This document shows positions 1-11,326 of a stretch of DNA of 64,000 nucleotides, in pieces. The translations under genes were made by a program, and so were the position numbers. Location: contig CM075669.1 of the NCBI GenBank assembly GCA_037962975.1, forward strand, positions 108,206,501 through 108,270,500. The letters are read 5' to 3'. The first letter of the stretch is position 1, and the number at the start of each line of letters is the position of its first letter. A model generated the notes under the pieces. The model saw nothing but the letters and a program-made list of their open reading frames with translations, was not told where the DNA came from and searched no databases. This DNA comes from Clitoria ternatea. Taxonomy: Eukaryota > Streptophyta > Magnoliopsida > Fabales > Fabaceae.

Positions 1-1171
1 TTAGTATGTTTGATATTTGGTTTGGATTATATTGTGGTTTGTTTTTATTTTGTGTGGTGTGTTTTTATTTTTGCATATTTTCTAAAAAAAGTATTATCAA
101 ATTTTTGAAAATAAAGAAATTTATACACTTAAGATTTTTACATAATAAAACCATTTCTAAATTCTTTTGTAATTTAGGAATTTTGATAAAATTAATTACA
201 ATGATTTTATTAACTATCAATCTAATTTCAAAAACCGGTGAGCTGAGAGATCTTTAAACACTTGAGGGTTTTGACATAATTTCATTCAAATTAATTTTGC
301 TCAATTCTTTGATTTTTGTTGTTGTACAAAGGATCCAAGAGTATGATCAAGGCACATTTTTTGGTAAACACAAAGCTAAGGCCAAAAAGCTTACCATGGT
401 AAAATCATATTTATCCTTTGATAGCCAATTTTGAGCCTTAAAAATAATTTCTTTGGCACCCCTAAATCCGTAAATAATTTTTAACCATTCCTTTAACTTG
501 ATTGAATAAAAGAGTATTTTTGAACAAGAATGTTTGAGGTTCTTACGTAAAAGGGGAGTGAAAATTATAAATTAGTTCTTTTCAAGATTATCATAATGCA
601 TGTATATGAAAAATAAAAATGAAAAAGAAAAAGACAAATATATATGCATAACAAAAAAAAGAAATAATAAAAAGGATTAAGTTGGGGGTATTCACCAAGA
701 AGGGAAATGAGATTCGGGCCAAGAAAAAGCCTAAAAATTATGAAATGCTCTTTTATGATTTCAGGTTTTTGCTTTCAAGAAAAACCATAAATTCTTGTAA
801 CCAAGCCTCATTACAATCCTTTAAAAGACCTTGTGACTCTTGTTTGACTCTGTATTAATAACCATTAATTAGATGAAAATCAAAATTAAATTTGTTTGGT
901 TTTATGATCGATTGAGCTGACAGATCACCTTTGTACAGAGATAAACAAACACTTGTGAGGTAAGCCTGAAATTATGCTTGATTTGTTAATAAGACATTGT
1001 AAAATTTTTTATCTTTAAACCTTTATTGCATAAGACATCTATTTTTGATTATTTCCAATGGTAAATTGTGAAATTACTTTTTATGGTAAATTTTCAGACT
1101 ATTCAAAAATTTGATTTCAGAATTATTTTTTTTTGCTCGAGGATGAGCAATGTCTTGAAGTTAGGGGTATT
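1..1171 (+). mobile_element. 3' internal remnant of an Athila-like Ty3/gypsy element, non-coding
   Basis: AT-rich sequence with no supportable coding region; the only ORF (6-257) is low-complexity. It ends in a purine-rich tract around 1156-1167 (TTGAAGTTAGGGG) directly before an LTR that begins TGTTAGTCC. A GAGGATGAGCAATGTCTTGAAG context just before the LTR is the arrangement I know from the 3' end of Athila-type elements. A similar purine tract (AGTTGGGGGTATTCACC) lies at 678-694. The family call rests on the adjoining LTR and this tract, not on protein homology. Confidence 0.4.
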
Positions 1172-1375
1172 TGTTAGTCCTTAAATTTACAATAAATTTC
1201 TTAGTAAAATTATGTTAAAAATAATAAAAATTAGTTTAATTTTTAAGAAATTTAGGTTTTAATTGTAATAAATGGAAGTTATTGGAAAATATCTGCCTTG
1301 ATCAATTTTCTCTAGTTTTGTAGTGAAAAATTAAAGAAATTCAAGAGAAAATTGAAGAACTGGAGAGCTGACAGC

Positions 1376-1450
1376 ATCAACACCACGCGTAGCGTGAGAA
1401 CTTCTGATGCTGACGCTACGCATCACAGTCGCATGTAGCGTCAGAAGCTA
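1376..1450. repeat. GCTACGCGTAGC-type short palindrome cluster in Athila-like LTR
   Basis: Several overlapping words built on ACGCGTAGCGT / GACGCTACGC / TGTAGCGTCAG sit in about 75 bp, roughly 200 bp upstream of the LTR TATA box. The other copy of this LTR has the same cluster at about 49853-50180. The cluster is GC-rich in otherwise AT-rich surroundings. Confidence 0.7.
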
Positions 1451-1644
1451 CATGGACTCCACTTCTAGGTGGCCAAGGACTCAGCCAAAAGGGCTAAATA
1501 ATGGCCAATCTACTCATGCAAGCTGCCAAGCCGAATTGGGAGACAAGTGGAACCATTTTCTAGGCATTATATAATTAAAAATTACTTAATCATGGCCCTT
1601 AATCACGTGTTTAATAGAAGCTGGGTCAGGACCCTTCCTCAGCC

Positions 1645-1653
1645 CTATAAATT
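1645..1653 (+). promoter_or_regulatory. TATA box of Athila-like LTR
   Basis: CTATAAATT in the context CAGCCCTATAAATTGGCC. The minus-strand copy has the matching CAGCCCTATAAATAGGGCC around 49825-49845, so the promoter position is conserved between the copies. Confidence 0.6.
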
Positions 1654-2642
1654 GGCCATTCTCAAAGTATTCAAAGCATCCCATTCTGCATTCAAAGCTT
1701 CTTTCCTCTCTTTTCACTCGAGTATGAGTGTTCTTTTGTGAGTTTGTAAATCTAGAGCAGTTCTAGATACTTGATAGTGTTATGTAGTATTGTGAGCTTT
1801 TGTATCGTGAAGAGTTGTAATTATTCGTAACCTCTGTAAGTGTTGTTTTCCCTTCTACCATGTGTAACTAAATTATTTATGTTGGAATTTGGTGAATTAT
1901 TTATGTTGGAATTTGGTGAATCAATCTACTATATGATGTTGTGATTACAACCTCTGCATATTTATAATTCAAGTTCCATGTTAGTATTTCAATCTTTTAT
2001 TAGTGTGAACGTCAAACGGGAGAATGATTTTCATGCGTATTGAAACTTGTTTTATTAGTGTGAATGTTAAACGGGAGAATGATTATTCATGCCATATTAA
2101 GACCTGTTTTAATGAAAGTAAAAATTGAAATATTCTTAATATGCCAGTTACTAGGGATAGAATTGGTGATTATTGTTGCTATAAGGTTAGGACTTAATGC
2201 AAGTTTTTACTGAGAAAGCATCTGAGGGATCAGACTTTAAGGTAATTATTTAGAATTTATATCACGAGGGATCGATTATAATGACTTTAAGCTGCAATAA
2301 CATGAACTTGATAATTAAATATGCATGTTTCTAATTATTTCATTATGTTTTAGTGTAAGGATCCTAATTCCAATATAATTTGTCAATCTATGTTTTTACC
2401 TCAAGTATCTGACCTATTCTGAATTACATCTCAACTTTTTAGATAAATTTTATATTTACCATCTTTTTACCACATGAACAAATCAATCATCAAATTCTGT
2501 GAATATTGTATAAGTTGTTTATAAATCATTCTTTTGTTAATAAGTTTTGATAAATTTATCATAGTAAATAAGAATTACTGTGAATTATTGGAACATTTAA
2601 TCCTTGAGGGAATGATATCTTTTGAAAACTGCAACTAATAAA

Positions 2643-2659
2643 TTGGTGCGCTTGCCAAT
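2643..2659 (+). other. Primer-binding-like site after Athila-like LTR
   Basis: TTGGTGCGCTTGCCAAT lies ten bases after the LTR end. The same word follows the other copy of this LTR (reverse complement around 43840-43856). It resembles the TGGCGCCGTTGCC primer site of Athila-type elements, but with changes. The sequence is seen; the role is inferred. Confidence 0.5.
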
Positions 2660-2721
2660 AGAAAGATCCAACATTATTTTAGGGCCAAACAATTATAAGA
2701 ACAAGTTTTGTCCAGGATACC

Positions 2722-3560
2722 AGCTTTGGTGACAGAGAAAACTAACAGAAGTGCCATCTTGGGTGGCAGAGAAATTTAAAGAAATGTCATATTTGGTGAC
2801 AAGGAAATTTAAATGGTGTCAGGCTCGGCAACATGAAAATTTAAAGGATGCCATCTTCGACGCTAAGAAAATTTAAAGGAATGTCATCTTCGGTGACAAA
2901 TAAATTTGAAGGGTGTCAGTTTCAGTGACATGGAAATTTAAAGGATGCCATATTCGGTGACAAGAAAATTTAAAGGAGTACCATCTTTTGCGACAAGAAA
3001 ATTTAAAGGAATTCCATCCTCAGCGACATGGAAATTTAAATAGATGCAATCTTTGGCGACAAAGAAATTTAAATGGTGTCAGCTTCAGCGACATGGGAAT
3101 TTAAAGGATGCCATCTTTGGTGACAAGAAAATTTAAAAGCATATCATCTTCAGTGATAAGGAAAATTAAAGAATGTCATCTTTGGCGGTATGGAAATTTA
3201 AACAGATGTCATCTTCAGTGACAAATAAATTTAAATGGTGTCAGCTTCAGCAACATAGGAATTTAAAGGATGCCATCTTTGGCAACATGGAAATTTAAAG
3301 GATGCCATCTTTGGCAACAAGAAAATTTAAATGGTTCCAACTTCGGCGGACATGGAAATTTAAAGGATCTCATCTTAGGCAACAAGAAAATTTAAATGGT
3401 GCCATCTTCGGCAACAAGGAAAATGAAAGAAACACCATCTTCGGTGACATGGAGATTTTAAAGGTGTCAGCTTCAACGATTAGGAAATTTAAAGTGTGTC
3501 ATCTTTGGCGACAAGGAAATTTAAATGGTGCCAGCTTCGACGACAAGGAAATTTAAAAGG
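2722..3560 (-). repeat. Tandem repeats (unit about 31-33 bp) in Ogre A 3' region
   Basis: Roughly 25 diverged units of the form GCCATCTTCGGCGACA followed by AGGAAATTTAAAGGA. Variation includes 'gtcagcttc' versus 'gccatcttc' starts. Diverged relatives of the unit (GCCGAAGCTGGCAC words) occur in the 3' region of Ogre B at about 23200-23440 and 24430-24660. Such arrays are typical of the 3' untranslated region of Tat/Ogre elements. Spurious ORFs across this block are products of the repeat. Confidence 0.85.
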
Positions 3561-4371
3561 TGCTGTTAGCTTTGGTGATGTAAGTATTAAGACCTGATAG
3601 AAGAGTAAAGGAAAATCAAACCAAATTTAAATCTAAGGAGAAACCTTTGGAACTGCAATCCTTATAGATTTTGGGGCAATACACATGGATGAAATAGAAA
3701 GAATGAGGCGATCCTAACTTTAGAGCATATATGCGGCTCGGTCCTCCTGATGCACGTCTGAGGTGCTAATAGATAATAAAAGTATCTCACTCCCATGACT
3801 TTTAAAAATAATTATTATCGCCTTATTTTATTTGTTAAACCACATGTTTTGTCACATCAATGAAACTTATATATAAATGCGTATTGAAAAGGTAGCAATT
3901 TATTCATATAGGTCAATCAAGTACAGGGAAAAGAAAAGGGAAATAACATACGGGGAAAAGGAAATAGAAACAAATGTCGTCAAAAGCTTGATAGTGGGTG
4001 AAACAAGGAGGGTTTACAGATCCCCTAGTGAATCCTTGAGAACAACAAGAATCTTGATCCCATATCACGACAACGAGTTTAACCTTCGATCTTGCTTTCA
4101 AGAAAGTAATTCAACTATAGTTCTTGTGCCCCAGTTTGGTCCTGTTCTGCTTGCACGGGGAGTTTTAGTCACTTTGCCAAAATCTTAACCCTAATTTTTG
4201 CTTGAGCTGCCCTTTCAGGTTTTTGACTCACCGAGTCGCTTTAATTTTTTCCTAGACCGCCTTTTCAAGTTTTTAGTCTAGCAAGCTTAATTTCTTTATT
4301 TATATTTTCTCTTATGTTCCTTTTTTCTTTTTCAATCTATTTTCCTTTTTCTTTTTTTCCTATTTTATGTT
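3561..4371 (-). other. Ogre A 3' untranslated region, unique part
   Basis: It matches, on the minus strand, the stretch of Ogre B just after its pol stop (about 22423-22900). Shared words include the two GGCGG..CAGGCAAAA segments seen here reversed at 4195-4290. The 103-residue ORF at 3877-4188 lies in this untranslated block and is not supported as a gene. Confidence 0.6.
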
Positions 4372-5748
4372 TTAGGTAAAGTATCTCTTGACTGTGTCTA
4401 TATTTATGGTCATCGACAATTCATCCCCATCCATATTGGTCAATACTAAAGCTCCACCAAAAACCTTTTTACCATATTCAGTCCTTCATAATTAGATATC
4501 CATTTTCCTCTATGATCCTTGTGGATTAGCAACATCTTCTTGAGGACCAGATCCCCTTCTTGAAACTGTCGAGGTCATACCCTTTTTTTGAAAGCCCTTT
4601 TTATATGCCTCTAATATAACTGACAAGGACAGAGGGCGGTTAATCTCCTCTGTCTATTAGGTTTAGTTGGTTATGTCGAACTTGAACCCATTCAGCCTCT
4701 TCCAACTTGGCCTCCATGATTACTCTGAGAGATGGAATTTCCACTTCAATAGGCAAGACTGCTTCCATGCCATATACCAAAGAGAATGCGGTTGCTCCTA
4801 TTGAAGTTCAAACTAAAGTACGATACCATACAGAGCAAAATGGAGCATCTTACTCTAATCTTTATAGGTCATAACCATTTTTTACACGATTTTCTTGATA
4901 TTTTTATTTGCTGCTTCAACTGCTCCATTCATCTTTGGCTGATATGGGAAGGAATTAAGGTGACGGATTTTAAAATTCTTACATAATTCCTTTCTCATCT
5001 TGTTATTTAAATTTGTGCCATTATTAGTAATAATTTGACTTGGAAAACCATATCAATATATCAGCTCTCTTTTGACAAATTTAACCACAACATTTTTTGT
5101 TATATTGGCATAGGAAGTTGCCTCAACCCATTTGGTGAAATAGTCGATAACAACCAAGATGAAACAGTGAACTTTTAAGGCTTTTGGCTCAATGAGCCCA
5201 ATGACGTCCATACCCCACATTGAGAAGGGCCATGGAGTTGATAAAACATTCAAAGATGACGGGGGGTGCATGAATTTGGTCAACATAGGTTTGACATTTA
5301 TGACACTTCCAAGCATAGTCAAAATAGTTAGATTCTATAGTTGTCCAGTAATACCCAGCTCTCAAGATCTTCCTTGCCATGGCATGTCCATTAATGTGGG
5401 CCCTAAAGGATCCTTCATGAACATCAACCATGATTTTTCTTGTATCAGTTACATTGACACATCAAAGGAAAATAGAGTCATGATTCCTCTTGTAAAGCAT
5501 ATTGCCATTCAAGAAGAAACCCATAAAGAGTCGCCTTACGGTTCTTTTGTTGCTCTCGGTAGCACCTTGGGGTACTCTTGATTTTGGATAAAATTCTTGA
5601 CATCATGATACCATGGCTTCCTGTTTTTCTCCTCCTCTGCTACTTGGTAGTATGTAGGTCTATCACAGTTGCCTACCTTAATGAGGGGCATATCATAATC
5701 ATTGCTTATTTTAAACATCGATGTCAGGGTGGCCAAAGCATCATCCAT
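4372..5748 (-). pseudogene. Ogre A integrase region (broken)
   Basis: Minus-strand fragments show the HHCC-side motif (5431-5189: HINGHAMARKILRAGYYW, then KCHKCQTY) and the start of the catalytic core (5322-5053: WGMDVIGLIEPKALKVHC and IDYFTKWVEA), followed by the degraded C-terminal region down to a TAA at 4374-4372. The last motif before the stop corresponds to the end of Ogre B pol. Frames change several times, so no single protein is possible. In an intact element this enzyme would insert the DNA copy into the genome. A plus-strand ORF at 5192-5581 is a shadow of it. Confidence 0.75.
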
Positions 5749-5852
5749 TTAATTGTCATCACGAGGAATATAGTGAAAAGAGATCCCATCAAACCCCTTG
5801 ATCAACTCTTTAATGTGAGCATGAAAGGAATTAACTTGGTATGCCTAGTCTC

Positions 5853-6194
5853 TTATTCACCTTTTAATTGATGGATTATCAAGGCAGAATCCCCATAAAC
5901 TTCTAGCAACTTTACTTTTGCATCTAATGCTACTTGGACTCTCATAGAGCATGCCTTGTATTCAGTAAAGTTATTGTTGTTGTCAAAGCATAACCTGGCA
6001 CAAATAGGGATAATCTTTTTATCTACAGAAATCAGAACAACCCCTATTCTATGCCCTAGTGCATTAGAAGCTCTGTGAAATCTCAAAATCCATCTGTTTC
6101 CCTGGGTTTCTTCTTCATTAATCAAGGTCATGATATCCTCATCAGGAAACTCAAATTGTATGGATTGGTAGTCATTCACGGGTTGGTGTGCCAA
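5853..6194 (-). pseudogene. Ogre A second (archaeal-type) RNase H domain
   Basis: A 113-residue open stretch. It contains WILRFHRASNALGHRIGVVL where the first catalytic Asp of the family is expected (FDGAS in Ogre B; here FHRAS, so the Asp is lost), then NFTEYKACSMRVQVAL and VYGDSALIIHQLKGE. A second RNase H of this kind after the normal one is a known property of the Tat/Ogre lineage. It lies between the normal RNase H and integrase, as in Ogre B at 20607-20948. Confidence 0.75.
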
Positions 6195-6641
6195 GTAATC
6201 TGCTAGAGCACTCCCTTTTATAGCTTTTTAGGTGACATATGTTATGTCGTATTCGATCAACAGAACCTGCCACCAAGCAATCCTCCCGGTTAAGGTGGGC
6301 TTTTCAAAGATGTATTTGACTGGATCTATTTTGGATAAAAGCCAAGTAGTATGACACAACATGTATTGTCTTAAATGTCAAGCATCCCATGCTATTGTAC
6401 AATAAGTCTGTTTTAGCATAGAATACCTTGACTCGCATTTAGTGAACTTCTTACTTAAATAATAAATAACATGCTCTTTCTTCCCTGTCTTATCATGCTG
6501 CCCCAATATGCAGCCCATGGACTCATCCAATACGGTCAAGTATAGAATAAGAGGCCTTCTAGGGGTCGAAGGTACCAGGATCGGTGGCTCCCCCAAGTAT
6601 TGCTTTATCTTAGCAAAGACTATTTGACAATTTTCATCCCA
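6195..6641 (-). pseudogene. Ogre A RNase H region (Ty3 type)
   Basis: Minus-strand sequence reads PLILYLTVLDESMGCILGQHD and KKEHVIYYLSKKFTKCE (6596-6378), the usual RNase H segment downstream of gypsy reverse transcriptase, followed by a connection segment with stops. The matching region of Ogre B is 20204-20600. It is the remnant of the enzyme that removes the RNA strand during reverse transcription. Confidence 0.75.
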
Positions 6642-7800
6642 CTACCCGGGTTGATTCTTACAGAAAAACTTGAAGATTGGCTCGTAGGGTGCTGTCAATT
6701 GTGAAATAAATCGAGCAATATAATTTAGCTTTCCTAGGAATCTCAAGACCTCTTTTTCTGTACGAAGTAGAGGCACTTCAAGAATTTCCTTGACCTTATC
6801 AGGATCAACTTCTATTCCTTTTTCGCTTACTACAAACCCTAGCAATTTATCAGGTCTTACACTAAAAGTGCACTTAGTTGGATTTAGTCTGAGTCTAAAC
6901 TTTCTCAATCACTCAAAAAGCTTCCTTAAATTATGGATATGCCTCTGTTCATTTAGGGACTTGGCAATGATGTTGTCCATATAGACTTCAATCTTTTGTG
7001 TATCATGTTATGAAACAAGGTCACCATCGCTCTCTAATAAGTAGCCCTAACATTTTTCAAACCAAAGGACATCACTTTGTAGTAAAAGGTTCCCCATAAG
7101 GTGATAAACATAGTTTTTTCCATGTTCTCAGGCGCCCTTTTAATTTGGTTACACCTAAAGAAACCATGCATGAATGAGAAGATAGAATTCCGAGCTGTGT
7201 TATCAACCAAGACATCAATCTGTGGCAATGAAAAATCATCCTTGAGATTAGCTCTATTTAAGTCCCGATAATCCATACAAATTCGTACTTTCCCATCTTT
7301 CTTCAGGATAAGGACAATGTTAGCCAGCCATTGAGGGTATTTTACAATAGCCAAAAATCCAGCATCAATTTGCTTCTTAACCTCATCCTTAATCTTTAAG
7401 AGCATCTCAGGATTTATCCAACGTAATTTCTGTTTTACCGGGAGGCACTTAGGTTTTAAGGGTAATTTGTGTTCCACAATGCTGTTATCCAAACCAGGCA
7501 TATCTTGGTAGAACCAAGCAAAGATGTCACAAAACTCTATCAATAACTTTCCCTATTGTTCTTGACTCAAGAAAGTGCCAATCTTGACCTCTTTTTTACC
7601 CTCTTTACTCCCCAAGTTGATGGTCTCAATCACCTTTTAATGGGGAAGAATTTCTCTAGCCTCTAGTTCCAACATCCTGGTTGATTCGGGCAATGGACCA
7701 TAGTCTTCCTCACCCTCTTCGTCGGCATAATCAACTAAACACTCAAAGTCATGAAATAGGATTGCGATCTTACTATTTTTCGAGTGGATCATTTTTGGAT
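6642..7800 (-). pseudogene. Ogre A reverse transcriptase, catalytically dead
   Basis: Seen in pieces at 7543-7034 and 6908-6642: WINPEMLLKIKDEVKKQIDAG, VRICMDYRDLNRANLKDDF, FYYKVMSFGLKN and LRLNPTKCTFSVRPDKLLGF. Motif A reads FSFMHGFF where Ogre B has FSFMDGFS: the catalytic Asp is His (codon 7166-7168). The YVDD box reads YMDN (6972-6983), so a second catalytic Asp is lost. Stops and frame changes lie between the pieces. The acidic linker before it (about 7545-7800) matches Ogre B 19025-19400. Confidence 0.85.
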
Positions 7801-8016
7801 CTGTATTTGGGTGATTAATAGAAATGGTTGAATAAGGGAAAATGGGAAATGGAATCAGTAAAGGGTGTAAAGAAAGAGATATTAAAATTCAAATACGCAT
7901 TTGTTAATGGAAATTTTGAAAACATGACAAAACATGCTTTATCTTTATTGTAAAAAACCCCAAATCCTTGGGCATTAGCAAGGGAATATCGAGTCATTAA
8001 GGCAATTAAAAATTAC
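7801..8016 (-). other. Ogre A intron between protease and reverse transcriptase regions
   Basis: On the minus strand: donor CAAA|GTAATTTTT at 8016 and acceptor AATACAG at 7801, followed by ATCCAAAAATGATCC. Ogre B has the same junctions (AAAA|GTAATTTAA and AATGTAG followed by ATCCGAAAATGATTC). The T-rich body is 216 bp. Ogre elements are known to splice an intron between the gag-pro and RT-integrase parts. Conserved splice sites in two diverged copies support the call. Confidence 0.65.
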
Positions 8017-8058
8017 TTTGAATCAGAAATTAAAGTCGCGGGGAGCTCAATAGCCTCC

Positions 8059-8592
8059 TTAGTTACAAAGTTCCATGCTTGGTGAATAGGGGCACACAAA
8101 CTTTGCGTCATCACAGGAACCGTCTTCAATAGCAGCCATTTGATGTGGATATATTAAGCTTGTGTTCCAAAAGCTTGGATAAAGGTCATAAATATGGGCT
8201 CTTTCAATGCGGGTCTCACAGCCTTCTAGATGGGCCATCTTTCTTTCCTTCTTCTTCTCTACGACCCTTCTTTTGTCAGCTACAAAGGGTCTATAGCTTA
8301 GGTCGAATCTATCTCTATTCTCTAGAATTTTTACCAACTTTATTCCTCCTTTTAGATTGTGTCCCAAACCTTTCCCAGGTTGATACCTATTTTGCAACAT
8401 CATTTTTGCCATCATTAAATATGCATTTGGCATATAAGCTTTCATTATTGAAGCTCCTTCCCCTATATAAGAAGTATTGGTGATTTCTAGCGCTTGAAAG
8501 GGGGTTTCAAGGGCTTCTTCCGCTATTTTTATGTAAGGAGTGGATAAAGGTTTGCTGACCAGGAAATCTTCTTCCCCTGAAACAATTATCAA
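8059..8592 (-). pseudogene. Ogre A protease-to-RT linker with G-patch-like motif
   Basis: A 177-residue open stretch just 3' of the protease. Residues about 66-83 read MLQNRYQPGKGLGHNLKG, the glycine-rich pattern of a G-patch, a short RNA-binding motif. Next comes an acidic/basic segment ending ICPHQMAAIEDGSCDDAKFVC-like sequence. Ogre B keeps a degraded version (KGLGRTLN and FGLGYRPTA at about 18500-18600). The G-patch label rests on the glycine pattern alone. Confidence 0.55.
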
Positions 8593-9116
8593 CTAGTTAC
8601 CTATGATGAACTTTAGCGTGTGGTGCAATGTGGATAGGAACACTCCAATAAAATGGATCCACGGCCGACCTAATAAGAAACTGTATATTGGTATGATGTC
8701 CATGACTTGAAAAAGAACTTCAAAAGTACATAAGGCCACTTGGATAGGGATCTCAACTTTCCCCATTACTTCTCTCTGAGTTCCATCAAAGGCTCGCGTT
8801 ACCATGGTATCTGGTTTCATGTAGGTCCCATCAAAAGGCAACTTTACAAGTGTAGATGGGCATAACATTAAGAGATTACCTATTATCCATGAGAACTTTT
8901 GTTAGAATGTAGTCTTAGCACTTGACCGAGATAGAGGGCCTTGTTGTGCCTTATTCCTTCTGATGGTATCTCATCATCAATGAAAGTTAGATAGTTATTA
9001 GCGACAATATGCCCTACTATTCCATAGAATTTGTCAACAGAGATGTCGTGAGTAACATGGGCTTCATTCAAAATTTTTATTAGCATTTTTTGATGAGGTT
9101 CTGAATTGAGCGACAA
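8593..9116 (-). pseudogene. Ogre A aspartic protease region (active site lost)
   Basis: Minus-strand pieces 9116-8883 (LNEAHVTHDISVDKFYGIVGHI) and 8868-8593 (LVKLPFDGTYMKPDTMVTRA, then FLLGRPWIH). They match Ogre B 17760-18300. The active-site motif LIDNGSSLNV of Ogre B is replaced here by a stop and frameshift around 8870-8885. The protease would cut the gag-pol polyprotein. Confidence 0.75.
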
Positions 9117-9639
9117 TGATTAAAGGGAAATTTTTATAGGCGTGCGTTTCAACTGGTTTATCACTTGATACTTGCTTTGGCGAATGAACTTTAGAAATTC
9201 ATAAGCTTTTTCCTCATTAACGATATTTTTAACCACATCGGTCCTCTTTTCATCAACCTTAGTTTTTTTGCTACTAGTGTTTCTTATTGTTGGATCGGGC
9301 TCTTTTCTTAGCTCTGGTGGAGCAAAAATTCAACCACTTTGGGTAACAACTCCTACTCTAGATATATTTGTTACAATAGAAGATGTAAGGCTACTTACTT
9401 CAGAGCCTTTGGTAATTACATCCATATCATACTTCCATGGCACAACATAAGAGTCCTTAAATGAAAAAGAAGTAGGTGCTTGGATAGTGTCTGTTTAAGG
9501 CATAAAAGTACCAATTAATGAAGGGTTCTTGGTGTATTAAATCACCAGTGGTGTGGGAGCTTGCGCCTCTGGTTACCCTTGGGTCATATTTATGCTATTG
9601 TCATGGCACCTATAAATTTACATGAAATGACTATCCATT

Positions 9640-10080
9640 AACCCTTGAAGGGTTTCAAAGAAATTAAGATCCTAGGGTTCTTCTACCAACCCTGCTTTGA
9701 TCAACTAAGCATGAATCTCTTTCAAGGGTGTCTTGATGTCATAGACATTTTCCATATATTCCTCATCTTCTTCCATAATATTAACCCTAGAGCCCTCATG
9801 GTTAGGCAAAGGATTTGTAGCCACATTCAGATTTCCTTCTTGGAAATTAAGCCATTTGGCTTTAACCAGGTCATGCACTTTGTACTTTAGAGCCAAACAA
9901 TTTTCTTTCAAGTGCCCTGGTGCCCTAACAAGATAGTCACACCAATCGTTCAGATCATATCCCCTGGGATAAGGTGGTTCAAGAGTTTTGGAAGGTTAGG
10001 GCACCACAAGGGAGTTTCAGATAAGGTGCGGCAGTAGCTCAGTATAACTCATAGGGATTGGGTCAAACTAAACAGGGTCG
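9640..10080 (-). pseudogene. Ogre A gag, C-terminal part with CCHC-like knuckle
   Basis: Minus-strand 9911-9705 reads KENCLALKYKVHDLVKAKW and NVATNPLPNHEGS. Just upstream is PPYPRGYDLNDWCDYLV.APGH, a degraded zinc-knuckle-like C-x2-x..H-x4-C segment. The same segment in Ogre B is CDYHAGAPGYSTENC (about 16927-16971). Reading continues without loss across the Ogre B insertion to 26800. Stops are present. Confidence 0.7.
10076..10080 (+). repeat. Target-site duplication of Ogre B, left
   Basis: GGTCG immediately before LTR start. The right copy is GGCCG at 26795-26799, one mismatch. The sequence of Ogre A is continuous when Ogre B and one copy are removed. Confidence 0.8.
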
Positions 10081-10368
10081 TGTGAACACCTTTTTTTGTC
10101 CAGCCAGTTTATCTTTTTGACGAACAACAACATAAAGGATAATTCAAGACTCAAGATCAAACATACATAATTCAATTTACATAATTTAATATGTTTGATA
10201 CTATGAGATTTGATGAATAACCAAACGATTTGAGTCAAAGCATTTACAAAGGATCAAAACAAGTGAAAAATGTTCATCCAAGTGCCAAAGGATCAAAGGA
10301 ATCAAGCCATATGCAATTGCATCTCCAAATGGGTGAAACAAAGCATAAAAAGTCATGGTACAGGTGCC

Positions 10369-10695
10369 TGAATCGATTCACGCACATGAACATTTCCACA
10401 TGAATCGATTCATACGAGAAACAGGTCCAGGATGTGAGTTTTTAGAGCATGAATCGATTAATCATCACCTTGAATCGATTCATACGTGAATTTTGGCCCA
10501 AAATCATGAAAAATTAAGGATGAATCGAATCATTTTGGTCCTGAATCCATTCATACTTCTGTTACTTGCCAAAATCATATGAAAGTCAAGCTTGAATCTA
10601 TTCATTCCTTCCATGAATCAATTCATTTCAATTTTGATGCACAAATACACTAAATGAATCTATTCATTTGGGAAATGAATCTATTCATTTAGTTT
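10369..10695. repeat. TGAATCGATTCA palindrome array in Ogre B 5' LTR
   Basis: Perfect 12-bp palindromes TGAATCGATTCA at 10369-10380, 10401-10412 and 10471-10482. About seven one- or two-base variants (TGAATCTATTCA, TGAATCAATTCA, TGAATCGAATCA) follow to 10695. The array ends about 150 bp before the TATA box. The 3' LTR has the same array at about 25049-25370. Confidence 0.85.
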
Positions 10696-10838
10696 AAATT
10701 TGGATTTCTATAAGTGAAGACAACCATGGGTCATATCACATCACACTAAGGATTGATTGCATGGTCCATTAAGCAGACAAATTACGAAAATTATGGAACG
10801 GGGGGAATAAATTAAGCACCCAGCATGCTTTAGAACTC

Positions 10839-10848
10839 CTATAAATAT
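10839..10848 (+). promoter_or_regulatory. TATA box of Ogre B 5' LTR
   Basis: CTATAAATAT in the context ACTCCTATAAATATGAGG. The 3' LTR has ACTCCTATAAATAGGAGG at about 25514-25531. The expected RNA start is about 30 bp downstream near the CACACCAAAA segment. Confidence 0.65.
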
Positions 10849-11326
10849 GAGGTTAATTGAAGGATTTAGACACACCAAAACAGAGAGAAGAATTTCCTCT
10901 CAGTTTCCATTTCTTCTTCATTCTAGACACCAACAGAGAGAAGCATTTCCTCTTCTGTTTCTTCTTCCTTCTTCGTTCTTCATTCACATTGAAGAAAAGC
11001 AGTTCCTCTTCAAGTTTCCATTTCTCCTCCCTTATTCTACATTAGGCAAGAAGCTTTCCTTAATCAATTAATTTTTATTTTTGTTTTTTATATTTATTTT
11101 TATTTTAAAAAAGAAAATTAAAAATGTTTTGAGTATTTAAAATTGTAAGTTGTGTATTTACTTTATTGAGAATTCAAGAACTACATGACCCTGATTTCTT
11201 GAAAGTTCGAGAATACGTAGGAGCGAGAATCAATTACTGTCAGGCCCACTTTCACTTCCTTTTTATATTTGTTTCACCTTTGTTAAATTTATATTGTTTA
11301 ATTTTATAATTGTTTTATTATAAGAA

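Larger units (their letters stand above)
1172..2633 (+). mobile_element. Athila-like LTR (copy 1), 1.46 kb
   Basis: Starts TGTTAGTCCTTAAATTT and ends GAAAACTGCA. The same ends, in reverse orientation, bound a second copy at 43862-50367 (own start TGTTAGTCCTCAAATTT, own end GAAAACTACA). The two copies share the palindrome-rich block (here 1376-1450), a TATA box (CTATAAATT, 1645-1653) and the segment with CTAGAGCAGTTCTAGATACTTG-like sequence. A primer-binding-like site follows immediately, and an internal-type purine tract precedes it, so it is not a simple solo LTR. No 5-bp target duplication is visible (GTATT before, ACTAA after). Confidence 0.7.

Noticed and set aside
2722..3560. CRISPR-like array of short repeats
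   Set aside because: Units are degenerate direct repeats with no unique spacers of constant length, inside a retrotransposon 3' region of a plant genome.
3877..4188. 103-residue plus-strand ORF
   Set aside because: It lies in the Ogre A 3' untranslated region, antisense to the element, and the matching part of Ogre B has no such frame.
10847..11071. Two overlapping Ser/Phe-rich ORFs
   Set aside because: They read through the CT-rich transcribed leader of the Ogre LTR. The 3' LTR copy does not preserve them.
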